Shown here piece by piece: positions 6,794-7,260 of a stretch of 7,260 bases of DNA. The translations under genes were made by a program, and so were the position numbers. The stretch spans positions 1 through 7,260 of the forward strand of contig WJOQ01000360.1 in assembly GCA_009618505.1 (NCBI GenBank), given 5' to 3'. The notes under the pieces were generated by a model that searched no databases, was not told the origin of the DNA, and saw nothing but the letters and a program-made list of their open reading frames with translations. This DNA comes from Clostridia bacterium. Lineage in GTDB: Bacteria; Aerophobota; Aerophobia; Aerophobales; AE-B3A. The stretch's first letter is position 1. Each line of letters opens with the position of its first letter.

Positions 6794-7260
6794 TGCTTGC
6801 TAAGCTGAGTTATGTTTTGCTTTTGGTTTCTTTCTGGATAGGGTCATCAGCTACCTTTGTCCATTCGGCTGAATTGATCGATAGGATAGTGGCTACAGTA
6901 AACGGAGAGATTATCACTGAAAGGCAATTAAACCAGGGAAAAGGCATAATCAAGGAAAGATTTGGAGTCCAGGATATGATAGATATCTGCATCCTTACTC
7001 AAGAAGCAAGAGAGGAAGGAATACCAATAAATTCTCAATTGATAGAGGAGCGGCTATCCGAACTTGAGGAAAAGTATTCTCAGACAGAGCTGGAAACAAT
7101 ATTAAGAGAGAGTAATTTGACCGTTGCTGAATACAGAGAGTGGATGGAAAGAATCTCTTTGCAACAGGGAATGATATATCAAAAACGGATACAAATCGAC
7201 GAAGATATAAGAGTACAAGAGGGAGAAGTAGATGATTTCTATTCAAAATTAAAACGGTAT
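6790..7260 (+). CDS. SurA/PpiC-type periplasmic chaperone, 5' part (runs off the window)
   Basis: The first 157 codons of a secreted SurA-like protein are present, with no stop before the window edge. Residues 1-27 form a Sec signal peptide: a short basic start (Lys5), a hydrophobic core (about 7-23) and a likely cleavage after Ala27 (or Ala21). There is no lipobox Cys, so it is not a PrsA-type lipoprotein. The mature part begins with the family hallmark IVATVNGEIITERQL (33-47), followed by the helical N-terminal chaperone domain: MIDICILTQEAREEGI (63-78), LTVAEYREWMERI (110-122), then VQEGEVDDFYSKL (142-154), where a PpiC rotamase domain would normally follow. Such proteins escort outer-membrane proteins through the periplasm. 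The ATG at 6790 overlaps the mfd stop (ATGA), and ATG 6793 is an equal alternative. No good Shine-Dalgarno is visible, so coupling to mfd translation is likely. Whether rotamase domains are present cannot be seen. Confidence 0.85.
   Translation, partial: MMLAKLSYVLLLVSFWIGSSATFVHSAELIDRIVATVNGEIITERQLNQGKGIIKERFGVQDMIDICILTQEAREEGIPINSQLIEERLSELEEKYSQTELETILRESNLTVAEYREWMERISLQQGMIYQKRIQIDEDIRVQEGEVDDFYSKLKRY

Noticed and set aside
6995..7246. An 83-codon minus-strand frame opposite the surA-type gene
   Set aside because: The sense strand encodes a recognisable signal peptide and SurA N-terminal domain in a continuous frame; the antisense product has no support.

Overview
The window reads as a compact, one-directional stretch of a bacterial chromosome. 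All six genes are on the + strand with almost no intergenic DNA. It is AT-rich, with abundant AGA/AGG arginine codons and runs of A. No phage, IS, CRISPR, tRNA or rRNA signature was seen. The last gene carries a Sec signal peptide without a lipobox, followed by a SurA-type periplasmic chaperone domain, so the host is most likely a diderm (outer-membrane) bacterium. The lineage cannot be fixed from this sequence; an AT-rich, possibly uncultivated phylum is plausible but is inference.

Layout: (1) 3-2045, the two ATPase subunits of an oligopeptide/dipeptide ABC importer (OppD/DppD type, then OppF/DppF type). The permease and binding-protein genes are presumably upstream of the window. (2) 2046-2474, a small unrecognised protein with one N-terminal membrane segment, starting on the base after the oppF stop. 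(3) 2481-3565, prfA (release factor 1), whose 5' end looks frameshifted. (4) 3566-6793, mfd (transcription-repair coupling factor), starting with GTG on the base after the prfA stop. (5) 6790 to the window edge, the first 157 codons of a SurA/PpiC-type gene that overlaps the mfd stop.

The spacing suggests one long, translationally coupled transcription unit that joins peptide import, translation termination, transcription-coupled repair and envelope protein folding. The genes need not be functionally related. prmC, the usual partner immediately downstream of prfA, is absent here.

The point most worth checking is the prfA start. A strong Shine-Dalgarno and TTG open a 14-codon frame whose peptide matches the missing RF1 N-terminus, and that frame is offset from the main ORF by one A in an A4 run. 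Other points are a textbook intrinsic-terminator shape inside mfd, a hairpin that masks a strong internal Shine-Dalgarno at the boundary of the Mfd translocase module, and a formally intact Walker A sequence in the normally degenerate N-terminal UvrB-like module of Mfd. No clearly new multi-gene system was found.
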